Shown piece after piece: positions 44,033 to 51,858 of a stretch of 64,000 bases of DNA (position 1 is the stretch's first letter; each line of letters begins with the position of its first letter). The translations under genes were made by a program, and so were the position numbers. Origin of the DNA: Photobacterium alginatilyticum (GTDB taxonomy: Bacteria > Pseudomonadota > Gammaproteobacteria > Enterobacterales > Vibrionaceae); contig NZ_RSEJ01000030.1 in the NCBI RefSeq assembly GCF_009910675.1, positions 1-64,000 of the forward strand. The letters run 5' to 3'. The notes beneath the pieces were generated by a model, which saw only the letters and a list, made by a program, of their open reading frames with translations, was not told the origin of the DNA and ran no database searches.

Positions 44033-44734
44033 TCAGTCGTCGATGCCGGTGCCAGTGCCGACAAACGGGTAAGACACGGTAACCGTGATTTGCTCCGCTG
44101 AGACCGACATAATCACCGTCCGGTCATACTTTTTCTGCTCGTCAGTTGAGTCCCCGGCCGTTAACCACTGCTCAATATCCTGCTCCCCCTGGCGATAGGC
44201 ACGGTTGAACGCCCCCTTGTCGAGAAACAGATATTCTCTTGGTACCGTAAAATCGTAACGGTTAGCCAGAACGAACATCTGCTCGTCCAACGTCTGCCGG
44301 TCGAGGAGCTGTATACCCGCCAGTACATCGAGGGTTTCATCGTTTACATTCAGGTGCGCAAATACCAGGCCTTTTCGCCTTAGCCCCGCAAGCACAGTAT
44401 TGTAACTGGCTGCATTCAGCGGCGTGGTGTATTCCACAGAGAGCGCTTTTTGCTCTGCCATAAAGACGGCCAGCAACTCTTCGTCAACATCAAATACCTT
44501 TAGCTGATCAAAGCAATAAGCCAATTTACCACTATACAAATCAGAGCAATCAAATGCGCCGGGCAAGGAGCGGATATCCTCCGCCTTGTCGTTCAGATAA
44601 AAATCATCAAGCAAGCGCAAACCAGACGCACTGGCAGCCAGCGGCAAGGCCAAAACGGGCAACAGTAAAGCTAAAGAGCAAAATAAACGTTTAGCAGGAA
44701 GGCAGAAAGATACAGAAGACACGTTAAGCTCCAT
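44033..44734 (-). CDS. Exported hypothetical protein
   Basis: This is a 233-residue protein with a signal sequence (RLFCSLALLLPVLALPLAASA). The mature part contains two Cys (FDCSDLYSGKLAYCFDQ) that could pair. A Thr/Val-rich end reads QITVTVSYPFVGTGTGIDD. It is probably periplasmic. No family was recognised. It converges with the antiporter gene, 32 bases apart. Confidence 0.6.
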   Translation of the reverse strand: MELNVSSVSFCLPAKRLFCSLALLLPVLALPLAASASGLRLLDDFYLNDKAEDIRSLPGAFDCSDLYSGKLAYCFDQLKVFDVDEELLAVFMAEQKALSVEYTTPLNAASYNTVLAGLRRKGLVFAHLNVNDETLDVLAGIQLLDRQTLDEQMFVLANRYDFTVPREYLFLDKGAFNRAYRQGEQDIEQWLTAGDSTDEQKKYDRTVIMSVSAEQITVTVSYPFVGTGTGIDD

Positions 44735-44828
44735 AAAAAAGATGCAGCCTAGTTGTACTCCTTGATGCGTAAGACATCAATACAGAATAAGAAGATCGAT
44801 AGAGAAAAACACCGGCGGAAAAATTGGC

Positions 44829-44867
44829 AAAAAAAAGCTGTAACCCCAAGCCTCAAGGAGTTACAGC
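44829..44867 (-). terminator. Terminator of the HlyD/DUF3302 operon
   Basis: GCTGTAAC (44837-44844) and GTTACAGC (44860-44867) form the lower stem, with CC/GG above. On the minus strand eight T follow directly. Confidence 0.8.
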
Positions 44868-45032
44868 GAACTACAGTCAGCATTAACGTAGTAAAAGTTC
44901 GGGCAGTATGACTACCACCCGGAGCGGTTAATGTACATTTATTCTGGTTAACATCTGTTTATTGTTATCGTTTTTGGTTATCGCCCTGTGGTTAGGGCGC
45001 TTTGGTTAGAAGACTTTGATAAAGACATGCCG

Positions 45033-46256
45033 TTACATCGACCAGATAAAGAATATCTGTGACTTCATTCGGATTATGATCCCGCGGATCACATCAAGAA
45101 AAGCCAGGAATGGAATTGGTTTTTCTGCACTGATCCAGGCCAGGCCTACCGAGCCGACCGGTATGTCATAGCCGTCATGTTCATCCAGCTTGAGCCTGAC
45201 AAAATGATGCTTGTTCATGGCATTTTGTCCGGTTGTCTGGCGGATGTTGTCGTCACGGGCCAGCAGGCTGCCTTGGGCTTCGCCAGTGGCTTCAATGATG
45301 CCTTCTACTTCCGCGTTAAACACCTTGCCCGGATAGACTGCCGAGGTAAATTCGGCCCGCTGCCCGACTTTTACATTGCGGATCGCCTGGTGGTTCACCC
45401 GCATCAGGACATACTTCTCGTTGGTATACATCTGGATCCGAGGCATAAGACCGACATACTGACCTTCACGCATAATAAAGTTAGTCAGGTACCCGTCAGT
45501 AGGTGCATATACCTTGGTCTGATCCAAATTCCATTGTGCCTGGGCAACATTTTCCTGCTCGCTATCGACATCAACCTGACGGCTGCTGACAGTCAGCTCT
45601 GACTTCTCGAGTGCTAGCTGGGCCTTATTGGCGGACAACTTGGCTTTTTCCAACTGAGACTGCAGAGTCACTTCTTGTGCAATCGCCATTTGTACAGCAG
45701 TACGCTGCTCATCTAGCTGAGTTTCAGTAATGGTATGCTTAACCACCTTGTTTTGCTCAAGGTAGCGTCTCAGCGTCGTTTGCTTGAGCTTCAAATCTTC
45801 CTGTGTCGCTATCAGCTGATTTTTAGAGATTTCAATATCTTTCAACGCTGCGCTATAGGACTCATGGGCAATAAGGACATCTTCCCTGGCAATCGAAAGG
45901 GATACTTTGGCAGAGTTCAGTAATGACTCGGCCTTATCCAGGGCAATTTGGTACGGCTCGTCATCCAGCGAATAAATCAGCTGGCCTTCGGACACCTTCT
46001 CATTGGGGCGGACGTAAATCTCATCAACGTGCCCTTTGATCTTGGTTGAGGCCGGTCTCAGCTGAATATGCGGCGACTGCACCAGCGATCCACCGGACAT
46101 ATCCATCGGCGCGAAGGTGATCAACCCTACCCAGACAAACAATAACCACCCTGCACCACCTAGATAAGAAAACGCCTTGGTAAATTTATTCCACGGCATA
46201 CCGACCATACGAAGCAGATAGATAAACAACGACCATACGGCTAATCCCTCAAGCAT
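45033..46256 (-). CDS. YiaV-like HlyD family membrane fusion protein
   Basis: This is a 407-residue adaptor resembling E. coli YiaV: N-terminal anchor, lipoyl parts (IKGHVDEIYVRPNEKVSEGQL and TKVYAPTDGYLTNFIMREGQYVGLMP) and a long helical hairpin between them. The C-terminal stretch DVIRGIIIRMKSQIFFIWSM also matches YiaV. ATG 46256 is preceded by AAGGAGG, an ideal site, and overlaps the previous stop by 8 bases. It pairs with a DUF3302 (YiaW-like) protein, the same pairing as in E. coli. No transporter or outer-membrane partner is adjacent. Its substrate is unknown. Confidence 0.88.
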   Translation of the reverse strand: MLEGLAVWSLFIYLLRMVGMPWNKFTKAFSYLGGAGWLLFVWVGLITFAPMDMSGGSLVQSPHIQLRPASTKIKGHVDEIYVRPNEKVSEGQLIYSLDDEPYQIALDKAESLLNSAKVSLSIAREDVLIAHESYSAALKDIEISKNQLIATQEDLKLKQTTLRRYLEQNKVVKHTITETQLDEQRTAVQMAIAQEVTLQSQLEKAKLSANKAQLALEKSELTVSSRQVDVDSEQENVAQAQWNLDQTKVYAPTDGYLTNFIMREGQYVGLMPRIQMYTNEKYVLMRVNHQAIRNVKVGQRAEFTSAVYPGKVFNAEVEGIIEATGEAQGSLLARDDNIRQTTGQNAMNKHHFVRLKLDEHDGYDIPVGSVGLAWISAEKPIPFLAFLDVIRGIIIRMKSQIFFIWSM

Positions 46257-46644
46257 GCTCGGCCTCCTTGTCATTGTGATCCGCTACAACCGAGTCGGAT
46301 GATGGCTCTTGTGTGTGTTTTTCATGCTGATAAGAACCAGTACTTTCTTCATCATTGCCTTTCCAGATATCGCGGATACGACGAAGTGCCTGCTCGCCAT
46401 CGACAAAGGCGATAAAGACGGCAATGACCCACACCCAATGCCAGACGAACCCTATCCAGGTCAGTGCTGTTATCAACCCTATTTGATGGTGTTCCTTGGT
46501 GTGGGCTTTTTGAATTGGCAGCTCATGGATTCGCCAGAATCCATAACCTGCTGCCGCAATCGTCCCTATTAAAACGACTGCGGCCACAATATGTAATGCT
46601 GTGTCGACACCGCTATCGACAAAAGGCATGCTTACGAGGCTCAT
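46249..46644 (-). CDS. DUF3302 (YiaW-like) inner-membrane protein
   Basis: This is a 131-residue membrane protein with two hydrophobic segments (ALHIVAAVVLIGTIAAAGYGFW and LITALTWIGFVWHWVWVIAVFIAF) and a polar, His/Glu-rich tail. It resembles E. coli YiaW. I chose the ATG at 46644 because GGAG lies nine bases before it; an earlier ATG would touch that site. The pair with the YiaV-like gene is translationally coupled. The divergent AraC-type regulator gene 160 bases away may control both. Confidence 0.8.
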   Translation of the reverse strand: MSLVSMPFVDSGVDTALHIVAAVVLIGTIAAAGYGFWRIHELPIQKAHTKEHHQIGLITALTWIGFVWHWVWVIAVFIAFVDGEQALRRIRDIWKGNDEESTGSYQHEKHTQEPSSDSVVADHNDKEAEHA

Positions 46645-46805
46645 GTAAGACATCTCCGATATTAAAGTTGATATTGTTATGTTTTTTTGTTGTGTGGAGT
46701 GTGCCCAATAATGTGAACTGCGTACTTTTTATGGACAGAAGACATCACATAGCATCTATATTTGCGATATTCTATCCACACCCTATCTTCATCAAGCCCA
46801 AACTC

Positions 46806-47834
46806 ATGAATCAAGCATCGGCAGCACTGGATATTTCCTTTATCCGTTCGGCATTCCTGCAACCGGTCTCTGCCGGCATAACCGCCCGCTACGGACTCAC
46901 GCCTGAAGGGCTGGGGATCCCACCGCAGATTTTGGCGGAACCAATGACGCTCGTTCCCTTTATCGATGTGCAGCGCTGGCTGGAACAGATTGAGCAAAAG
47001 AGTGGCGATCCTGCCTATATGATAGAGATAGCCACCTACCTGAAGTTCGACAACATGGGCTATTTTGGTGACTGGTTTTTATCGAGTCCCGATTTGGCGC
47101 TCGCCTTCAGGCGTATCAACTACGGGACATCCTGCCTGCAATCGGGTACCAGCTTTCACGGCGAGCAATCAGGCAGGCTTATCAAGTGGTGTTATGACAA
47201 CCACTTTTCAGAAGGCCGAAGCCGGCTCCACGACAGCATTCGCATTGCCGTGATGTATACCAATACGCTAAAACATTTCATGGGCGATGATTATCGGCCA
47301 AAACATGTCGAGATCAGCGGCCCGCCATGCGGAAATGGAAGAGTAGAAGCCTATTTTGGGTGTGACGTTACATGGAATGCGGCAGTGACAAAGGTTTGGC
47401 TTGATATCACCATGCTGGAACACGGCAGTGCTCACCCTTTCAGCACATCACGCCCGATGCTGGTCTCCAACCTGCAGCTTGATGAGTTTCTGAACATGCC
47501 GCAACCCCATGATACCGCCAAGGTCATGTACGAGATGGTTAGCTACGCCTGCCACTACGGTTACCCAAGCCTGGACTTTATTGCCGAACGTTATCGGGTA
47601 AGCCGGCAGCAACTCCAGCGCCGGTTCAATGCCTTCGGCTGGAGCTTTACCAATGTCACCAACTACGTACTGTGCAATCTTGCAATAAAGTACATGCTCA
47701 AAGATATGTCTAATGCGGAGATTGCCAGGGAGCTGGGCTATAAAAATGTGCAAAGCTTTAGCAAGGCATTTCAGCGCCAGCGCGGGGTCACGCCGACGCA
47801 ATACAGGGACAGGCTACTGGAGCGCAGCCAGTAA
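46806..47834 (+). CDS. AraC-family transcriptional regulator (OruR/ArgR-like)
   Basis: This is a 342-residue regulator. The N-terminal ligand-binding region is of the Arabinose_bd type found in OruR/PchR-like proteins, with GLGIPPQILAEPMTLVPFIDVQRWLEQIEQ. The C-terminal helix-turn-helix pair comprises DFIAERYRVSRQQLQRRFN and SNAEIARELGYKNVQSFSKAFQRQRGVTPTQYR. An upstream in-frame extension exists, but the ATG at 46806 starts the recognisable domain. It is divergent from the DUF3302/HlyD pair, the usual arrangement for a local regulator. The inducer is unknown. Confidence 0.88.
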   Translation: MNQASAALDISFIRSAFLQPVSAGITARYGLTPEGLGIPPQILAEPMTLVPFIDVQRWLEQIEQKSGDPAYMIEIATYLKFDNMGYFGDWFLSSPDLALAFRRINYGTSCLQSGTSFHGEQSGRLIKWCYDNHFSEGRSRLHDSIRIAVMYTNTLKHFMGDDYRPKHVEISGPPCGNGRVEAYFGCDVTWNAAVTKVWLDITMLEHGSAHPFSTSRPMLVSNLQLDEFLNMPQPHDTAKVMYEMVSYACHYGYPSLDFIAERYRVSRQQLQRRFNAFGWSFTNVTNYVLCNLAIKYMLKDMSNAEIARELGYKNVQSFSKAFQRQRGVTPTQYRDRLLERSQ

Positions 47835-47855
47835 CAGCTACGCCGATGGCAGCGG

Positions 47856-48338
47856 CTATACGACTCCCTGCCGCTTGCACTGCATCTGAAAGTGTTTGTT
47901 CGGCGTAATGTGGTACCACATATCAAACAAGGCTTCATTGTCGCCTTGCAATATCGGCTTAAAGAAAATGCGGTAGCCGGTTAAATCGCGACGAGCAGCA
48001 TAGTCAAAAGGGTTACTGTTGTTGGGATCGGTAATGATCTCCCGGCTTAGCTTAACGGGTTTCAGCATATAATCGGCATCGTTGACGACATAGCGATAAT
48101 CGATAAACAGGTTGAACTCCAGTTGGGTCTGCTGCTCTTCCTGATACCTGACCCACTCTTGTGATGTCATCGTACCATCGGACTTGAAATCGTAAGTCAC
48201 CCAACTTTGTTCCTGAGGCCTTTCATTTTGCGGCGTACACTGCCACTTGCCCTGGATAGCCGGTAACGACGATGCGGTGGCAATGCTCGGAAGCAAGGCG
48301 CCTGCCACCAATAGTAATCTGCGGATCCAATGATTCAT
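47856..48338 (-). CDS. Exported hypothetical protein (lipocalin-like pattern)
   Basis: This is a 160-residue secreted protein. Signal peptide MNHWIRRLLLVAGALLPSIATA is followed by IQGKWQCTPQNERPQEQSWVTYDFKSDGTMTSQEW, a start typical of small lipocalin-like or META-like barrels, with Trp-Gly-Lys-type onset. Two Cys (WQCTP and MQCKRQ) at both ends could form a disulfide. GGAGAGAC precedes the ATG. Function unknown. It converges with the AraC-type gene. Confidence 0.65.
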   Translation of the reverse strand: MNHWIRRLLLVAGALLPSIATASSLPAIQGKWQCTPQNERPQEQSWVTYDFKSDGTMTSQEWVRYQEEQQTQLEFNLFIDYRYVVNDADYMLKPVKLSREIITDPNNSNPFDYAARRDLTGYRIFFKPILQGDNEALFDMWYHITPNKHFQMQCKRQGVV

Positions 48339-48421
48339 CTGTCTCTCCGGTTATCACTGCATACCTAACAACAATAACTTAACAATCAGGGACTGCCAAT
48401 AACCAGATAAAAATCAGGCAT

Positions 48422-48453
48422 AAAAAAAGGAGCGTCAATTCGCTCCTTTTTTT
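48422..48453 (-). terminator. Strong terminator of the hypothetical gene at 48468
   Basis: AAAAAAAGGAGCG (48422-48434) and CGCTCCTTTTTTT (48441-48453) form a 13-base perfect stem with a 6-base loop. It lies just past the stop codon on the minus strand. Confidence 0.9.
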
Positions 48454-48467
48454 GAATAACCCGGCAG

Positions 48468-48827
48468 TTATGCTGTTTTCTTATCGTTCTGTAAACTTTT
48501 TGCTGTAACTTGCGCCAATATTGCGGAAATAGGGACAATTGGCCCCATCATATTGATCCGCATCGGCGATCCTCCGGTGCCATAATGCAAATCAGCCGCA
48601 TCGACGCTCGAATAGTTATATTTATAGTTAAACTTATCGGTCGCAACATGCAACAAATCGAACTCTTTCCGGTGACATGAAATGTATGCACGCCAATACA
48701 TCGCATCCAGCACCTCTCCGGGATTCTCTGCCCGGATAATGAAGCGCCAACTCCCATCCTCACCATAGAAGTCGAGCGGAAACGTATTTTTTATTTTTCT
48801 TTTGCTTAACAAGGTCAACCTATCCAC
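48468..48827 (-). CDS. Hypothetical protein
   Basis: This is a 119-residue soluble protein of unknown function. The only open start is GTG at 48827 or a nearby TTG; upstream is an in-frame stop. It has RKIKNTFPLDFYGEDGSWRF then ENPGEVLDAMYWRAYISCHRKEFDLLHVATDKF, and a hydrophobic MRINMMGPIVPISAILAQV near the C-terminus. A strong terminator follows it, which supports a real transcript. It is divergent from guaC. Confidence 0.6.
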   Translation of the reverse strand: MDRLTLLSKRKIKNTFPLDFYGEDGSWRFIIRAENPGEVLDAMYWRAYISCHRKEFDLLHVATDKFNYKYNYSSVDAADLHYGTGGSPMRINMMGPIVPISAILAQVTAKSLQNDKKTA

Positions 48828-49124
48828 TTAGCCAGCAAGACAATGGGATTATGCAATGATTATGGAAGAATGGAAGAGATATGCGAAGAATTCAGGAAAA
48901 TTTGACAATTCTTAGGCTTTTTCAACCTAATATCTTTGTGAGGATACCACAAAAAAAATAACATTATTAGACTTGTTAATTAACTTTCTCGGCCTATAAT
49001 GCTGAAAACCGGAGCGTCTGCCAACGCTCCGGTTTTTTTGTGCCTGCTCTTCGGTGATCTACCTGCTATCTGCCAATAGCAAGAAAGCCAAAGGGCAAAA
49101 TTCGATAAGATTAAGGAAATACCA
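48828..49124. promoter_or_regulatory. guaC promoter and leader region
   Basis: TTGTTA (48973-48978), a 16-base gap and TATAAT (48995-49000) form a strong promoter. Transcription would begin at about 49007, where the leader hairpin starts. A second possible -35 TTGACA is at 48902. AAGGAAA before the guaC ATG is the ribosome binding site. Nothing else was recognised in the spacer. Confidence 0.6.
49008..49039 (+). terminator. Leader terminator (attenuator) upstream of guaC
   Basis: ACCGGAGCGT (49008-49017) and ACGCTCCGGT (49024-49033) form a perfect 10-base stem with a 6-base loop, followed by a T-run to 49039. It lies between promoter and guaC with no plus-strand gene before it. It either ends a short RNA or attenuates guaC. 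Confidence 0.75.
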
Positions 49125-50168
49125 ATGCGTATCGAACAAGACTTGAAGTTAGGTTTTAAAGATGTACTGTTTCGTCCAAAACGTTCAACCCTAAAAAGCC
49201 GTTCTCAAGTTGAATTAACCCGCGATTTTACATTCAAGCATAGCGGTCGTCAATGGTCAGGTGTACCTATTATTGCAGCTAATATGGATTCCGTTGGTAG
49301 CTTCGAAATGGCCGCTTCGCTGGCCAAGCACGGCGTAATGACAGCCGTTCACAAACACTACACCGTGGCTGACTGGGCTGAGTTCATCAAGCGCAGCGAC
49401 GCCAGCGTACTGAACAATGTCATGGTATCTACCGGTACCTCAGACGCTGACTTCCAGAAGACCAAAGACATCATGGCGATGACCGACGAGCTGATCTTTA
49501 TCTGCATCGATATCGCCAACGGTTACTCGGAGCACCTGGTTGAGTACGTTGAAAGAGTACGTGCAGAGTTCCCAGACAAAGTCATCAGCGCCGGTAACGT
49601 TGTTACCGGAGATATGGTGGAAGAGCTGATCCTGGCTGGTGCCGACATTGTTAAAGTAGGTATCGGCCCGGGCTCGGTATGTACCACTCGCGTCAAAACG
49701 GGCGTTGGCTACCCGCAGTTATCTGCCATCATCGAGTGTGCTGATGCCGCGCACGGCCTGGGTGGTCGTATTATCGGTGACGGCGGTTGTGCCTGTGCCG
49801 GTGACGTAGCCAAAGCCTTCGGTGGCGGCGCAGACTTCGTTATGTTGGGCGGTATGCTGGCCGGCCACGAAGAAAGCAACGGTGAAGTCATCGAAAAAGA
49901 CGGCAAGATGTTCATGAAATTCTACGGCATGTCATCTCAGAGCGCGATGGACAAGCACTCCGGCGGTGTTGCCAAGTACCGTGCTGCCGAGGGAAAAACC
50001 ATACTATTGCCATACCGCGGCCCGGTTGAAAATACCATCCAGGACATCATGGGCGGTGTGCGCTCAACCTGCACCTACGTTGGCGCAGCGCAGCTTAAAG
50101 AGCTAACCAAGCGTACTACCTTCATCCGCGTGCAAGAGCAAGAGAACAACGTGTTCGGTAAAGAGTAA
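49125..50168 (+). CDS. guaC: GMP reductase
   Basis: This 347-residue NADPH-dependent enzyme turns GMP to IMP, the purine salvage step that links guanine to adenine nucleotides. The catalytic Cys186 is in GPGSVCTTRVKTGVGYPQ. Other IMPDH/GMPR signatures are IIAANMDSVGSFEMA, DIANGYSEHLVEYVE, GDGGCACAGDVAKAFGGGAD and the flap YGMSSQSAMDKH. There is no CBS pair, which separates it from IMP dehydrogenase. Length and motifs match E. coli GuaC. A leader terminator may regulate it, and a terminator follows its stop. Confidence 0.97.
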   Translation: MRIEQDLKLGFKDVLFRPKRSTLKSRSQVELTRDFTFKHSGRQWSGVPIIAANMDSVGSFEMAASLAKHGVMTAVHKHYTVADWAEFIKRSDASVLNNVMVSTGTSDADFQKTKDIMAMTDELIFICIDIANGYSEHLVEYVERVRAEFPDKVISAGNVVTGDMVEELILAGADIVKVGIGPGSVCTTRVKTGVGYPQLSAIIECADAAHGLGGRIIGDGGCACAGDVAKAFGGGADFVMLGGMLAGHEESNGEVIEKDGKMFMKFYGMSSQSAMDKHSGGVAKYRAAEGKTILLPYRGPVENTIQDIMGGVRSTCTYVGAAQLKELTKRTTFIRVQEQENNVFGKE

Positions 50169-50192
50169 GCATTGGATACTTGAATACCTAGA

Positions 50193-50216
50193 GGCCACTT
50201 TCGAGTGGCCTTTTTT
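50193..50216 (+). terminator. guaC terminator
   Basis: GGCCACT (50193-50199) and AGTGGCC (50204-50210) form a hairpin with a TTCG tetraloop, followed by six T. Confidence 0.9.
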
Positions 50217-50902
50217 GTGGCTTTTTGTGTCTGTGTACAGCAGCCAGACGTTTGAAATGCGAGAGAATATCGAGCTACGACAAATTGCACAGAAAAAATG
50301 TACAACAAAAAAGTCCTAGTTTCTCAAAGAGCGCCTATACTCACTAATGAACATTGAACACCACCTCTCTTTCAAGGCACTTGTGCCTATTTTTGGTGAT
50401 AACGAAAGTTCCTCTAGGCTTCGTTATCACCATTTTTTATTTTTAGTGCTCGGGTTAGGCGCGCAACGAAATAGCCACCCATAAAGAGGTAGATTGTAAT
50501 AACGAGCAATGAGAAAAACACGGCTTAACGCTAGATAAAGCTACTCATATATGCGCATATTCTTTGAAAGAATAATTAATAATTAAATCAATACGAATTT
50601 GGAACCGGCATCAATTAATGTGCGGGTTGTTTATTCAATTATTGATAGCAAACAATATAAAGTAGATTTTTATTTGACACTAACGGTCAAATAAATGGCT
50701 CAAATAAAAGCTGCTTTCATTGTTGCGATAACACTTCAAATTAACTATTAAGGAAGAGTCATTATTGATTAATTAGATTTACGTCCGTGTTTATTTTAAA
50801 AATGCGAGCAAAATAACAGAAATTTACGTAATGGTAATGATTCTTATTAAACACCCCTTAGGTACAATACTCAACTCCTTGTTATGTTGAGTATCTATCA
50901 TA
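50217..50902. other. Spacer downstream of guaC
   Basis: These 686 bases hold a candidate small RNA (50348-50437) with its own terminator. Near 50833 is a Fur-box-like AATGGTAATGATTCTTATT. The rest is AT-rich. No ORF with good support was seen on either strand. Confidence 0.5.
50348..50437 (+). ncRNA. Candidate small RNA downstream of guaC
   Basis: TATACT (50336-50341) is a fair -10 box but no good -35 box is seen. The predicted RNA has a short hairpin GGCAC/GTGCC (50376-50387). It then has a 12-base perfect stem GGTGATAACGAA (50395-50406) / TTCGTTATCACC (50420-50431) with a 13-base loop, and ends ATTTTTTATTTTT. guaC already has its own terminator. An ATG-initiated 45-codon frame crosses it but has no ribosome binding site. 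Confidence 0.4.
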
Positions 50903-51112
50903 CTATCCGTGTAGGTACTTTTTCTTGTAGCTAGATGCTATGGCAAAGAAAAGGATTGGTAGAGCGGGCAAGCACACGCCCCAGGCAAATATCAGCTCAT
51001 TGCTTTCAAGTATAAAATAACTGCTTATGACATGAACAAGAACCAGCATTGCAACAATAAACCAGTGAACTCTTGGGTACGTTTTAGAAAATACCGCATA
51101 CTGCCTAATCAT
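50903..51112 (-). CDS. Small two-TM membrane protein
   Basis: This is a 69-residue membrane protein with two hydrophobic segments: VHWFIVAMLVLVHVISSYFIL and LIFAWGVCLPALPILFFAIA, separated by ESNE, ending in a basic KKKYLHG tail. ATG 51112 follows AGAGG at five bases. Unknown function; small proteins of this type may associate with transporters or envelope stress factors. Confidence 0.6.
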   Translation of the reverse strand: MIRQYAVFSKTYPRVHWFIVAMLVLVHVISSYFILESNELIFAWGVCLPALPILFFAIASSYKKKYLHG

Positions 51113-51195
51113 CAACACCTCTTATCTAATCGAGAACTTGCTAATACAATTAATTATTTAAACCTTAATTAAAATCTGGATTTAGTATTAACAAA

Positions 51196-51417
51196 CTAAT
51201 CAGACTCAATCAAATCCCAAAAGACAAAAGTTAGAGCTATATAAAACCCCTGAACCATTTCCTTCACTGATATACAGTCAAATAGCCCGTTAATTAAAAA
51301 GACCGTGATACACGGCCCAAAAATATAAAAAAGTGTTCTCGATTGTAATAAGGCTCTGTTATAGCCGTTCAGTCGTAGAAATTGACCTTTCAGTGGCTTT
51401 TTTAGCCAGCATTTCAT
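51196..51417 (-). CDS. Possible small membrane protein
   Basis: This is a 73-residue ORF with two likely hydrophobic segments (LFYIFGPCITVFLINGLF and GFYIALTFVFWDLI). The first 20 residues are basic. No ribosome binding site is clear at its ATG. It overlaps another frame (51359-51496) over 59 bases. Weak candidate. Confidence 0.3.
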   Translation of the reverse strand: MKCWLKKPLKGQFLRLNGYNRALLQSRTLFYIFGPCITVFLINGLFDCISVKEMVQGFYIALTFVFWDLIESD

Positions 51418-51496
51418 TGATCAGCTTCGCGGCCATATGCTCCACTTTATACTGCCTGGTCAGTCGCTGCTTGTTCTTCCTGCTCCAATGACGCAT
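51359..51496 (-). pseudogene. Possible remnant of a basic protein gene
   Basis: The frame reads MRHWSRKNKQRLTRQYKVEH then MAAKLINEMLAKKATERSIS and ends TTERL, 45 residues. It is preceded by AAGGA seven bases before the ATG, and the same frame continues open for about 22 codons upstream. Codon use (CTG, GCC, GCG, AAG) resembles ordinary genes of this genome and differs from the AT-rich spacer. It may be the end of a lost gene. No family was recognised. Confidence 0.3.
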
Positions 51497-51858
51497 AACC
51501 CATTCCTTACTCTCCGTTTGCTTCAAAATCTTCACTAGAGGATTACGTCCACCCGCTTTCCTCTAGCCTTGGCACTGCCTATGCCCAATATGGAAGATCA
51601 CAAAAGGAAAGCGTTGGACGTCACTATTAAGTGTACTCACTCCCTAGTTTGCGATCATGATTTTTCCGTTTCATTTTGGTTTCATGCCAGTAACAGAGCT
51701 TATAACCGGACTAAGCCACTCACTACCGCCATATACCGCGAATCAACCAAACTCTTAAGAGAGCAACTGCACCGCATTTCACGCTAATGATGTTTGTATT
51801 TATTACAAACAGCACCTATGTTTTTGCATATATTATAAAAACTTGAAGAGCATACCCT

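Larger units (their letters stand above)
51113..51858. other. Spacer with weak ORFs and possible gene remnants
   Basis: This region of about 745 bases has only weak ORFs, on both strands. Two overlapping minus-strand frames (51196-51417 and 51359-51496) look partly protein-like. The bases around 51400-51600 are more GC-rich than the rest, so an older gene may have decayed here. Confidence 0.4.

Noticed and set aside
50830..50860. Fur-box-like AATGGTAATGATTCTTATT
   Set aside because: About 12 of 16 matches only, and no iron gene begins near it.
51569..51787. 72-codon plus-strand ORF starting with TTG
   Set aside because: No ribosome binding site, unusual composition, lies in the symporter upstream spacer.
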